Positions 5,748 through 6,216 of a stretch of DNA of 6,216 nucleotides are shown here, one piece after another. The notes beneath the pieces were generated by a model. The model was not told where the DNA came from and ran no database searches. It saw only the letters and a list, made by a program, of their open reading frames with translations. Position 1 is the first letter of the stretch. Each line of letters opens with the position of its first letter. Source of the DNA: an uncultured Bacilli bacterium (lineage in GTDB: Bacteria; Bacillota_I; Bacilli_A; RF39; UBA660); contig CAKOSD010000067.1 in NCBI GenBank assembly GCA_934101745.1, positions 1-6,216 of the forward strand, written 5' to 3'. Both the position numbers and the translations under genes were made by a program.

Positions 5748-6216
5748 ATGAAAAAAGTATTAACAATAATTTTAGATGGATTTGGACTTCGTAATGCTGT
5801 TCATGGCAATGCGGTTAAACTAGCAAAGATGCCAAATTTTAAAAGGCTATGGAATGAATATCCACATAGTCAGTTATTGGCTAGTGAAAGGGCTGTTGGC
5901 TTAGAAAAAGGACAAATGGGTAATAGTGAGGTAGGACATACTACTATTGGAGCCGGTCGTTTAATTAAGCAAAACTTCATGGAGATATCAGATTGGTTTA
6001 GTAAGAAGGAAATCTTAAAAAATGAAAATTTCTTAAAAATGGTGGAATATGCTAAAGAAAACGATAAACCTATTCATATGTTAGGATTGCTATCGGATGG
6101 GGGAATTCATTCCCACATTAAGTTTAATATGTGGATGCTTGATTATTTACAGCAAATGGGTATCAAAAAAGTTTATGTTCATGCTATAACCGATGGTCGT
6201 GATACGGGAACAATGA
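5748..6216 (+). CDS. gpmI: Cofactor-independent phosphoglycerate mutase, 3' end cut
   Basis: First 156 residues of a cofactor-independent phosphoglycerate mutase (alkaline phosphatase superfamily, normally about 510 residues). It interconverts 3- and 2-phosphoglycerate using two metal ions, typically manganese in Bacillus-type enzymes. The phosphatase domain opens with LDGFG, where Asp10 is a metal ligand. The catalytic serine, which carries the phosphoenzyme, is Ser60 in QMGNSEVGH (56-64). The inserted transferase domain then begins, with SDGGIHSH (116-123) and DGRD (149-152), whose His and Arg bind substrate. The start ATG has GGAG at 5736-5739 with 8 bases spacing, and the protein begins as the family does. 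The frame is open to the right edge with no stop, so the gene is truncated by the window only. It continues the glycolytic step after Pgk. In Bacillus this enzyme is shut down by the acidic forespore, so its position beside spo0A is notable, though a functional link is inference. Confidence 0.95.
   Translation, partial: MKKVLTIILDGFGLRNAVHGNAVKLAKMPNFKRLWNEYPHSQLLASERAVGLEKGQMGNSEVGHTTIGAGRLIKQNFMEISDWFSKKEILKNENFLKMVEYAKENDKPIHMLGLLSDGGIHSHIKFNMWMLDYLQQMGIKKVYVHAITDGRDTGTM

Noticed and set aside
1..6216. Mycoplasma genetic code, CRISPR arrays, tRNA, rRNA, insertion sequences
   Set aside because: No TGA occurs inside a gene, Trp is TGG, and no repeat array, RNA gene, transposase or terminal inverted repeat was seen.

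Overview
The window is strongly AT-rich and carries six protein genes, all on the + strand. They show typical low-G+C Firmicutes features: AGGAG-type ribosome binding sites, TATAAT-type promoters, hairpin plus T-run terminators, and an N-terminally extended uridine-kinase-like nucleoside kinase. A Spo0A homologue places it in Bacillota, in a lineage that is or was spore-forming. Base composition and divergent proteins suggest an uncultured, very low-G+C Bacilli-type lineage, but this is inference. All five complete stop codons are TAA and Trp is read as TGG, so nothing demands a mycoplasma code.

Layout. (1) Positions 1-1403 hold the 3' part of a nucleoside kinase gene that runs off the left edge. 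(2) A promoter-bearing gap of about 160 bases leads to gap (GAPDH). (3) A 291-base intergenic region holds an extended -10 element just after gap, a strong terminator at 2711-2759, and an extended -10 promoter for the next unit. (4) An unrecognised 178-residue gene is followed after one base by pgk, whose ribosome binding site lies inside the unknown gene. (5) A 120-base spacer contains an inverted pair of 0A-box-like sites and a TATAAT element in front of spo0A, which ends at a terminator. (6) A 252-base spacer with a promoter leads to gpmI (cofactor-independent phosphoglycerate mutase), cut by the right edge.

The genes supply three consecutive steps of lower glycolysis: glyceraldehyde-3-P to 1,3-bisphosphoglycerate (gap), then to 3-phosphoglycerate with ATP formation (pgk), then to 2-phosphoglycerate (gpmI). 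Between pgk and gpmI, where many Firmicutes carry tpiA, sits the sporulation master regulator homologue.

The most striking points follow. The Spo0A homologue keeps an essentially intact DNA-binding domain and most receiver pocket residues, but has Ser in place of the phospho-accepting Asp. Its own promoter region carries 0A-like sites. Pgk has Lys at two of the five normally Arg positions of its substrate-binding basic patch. An orphan gene is tightly coupled to pgk.
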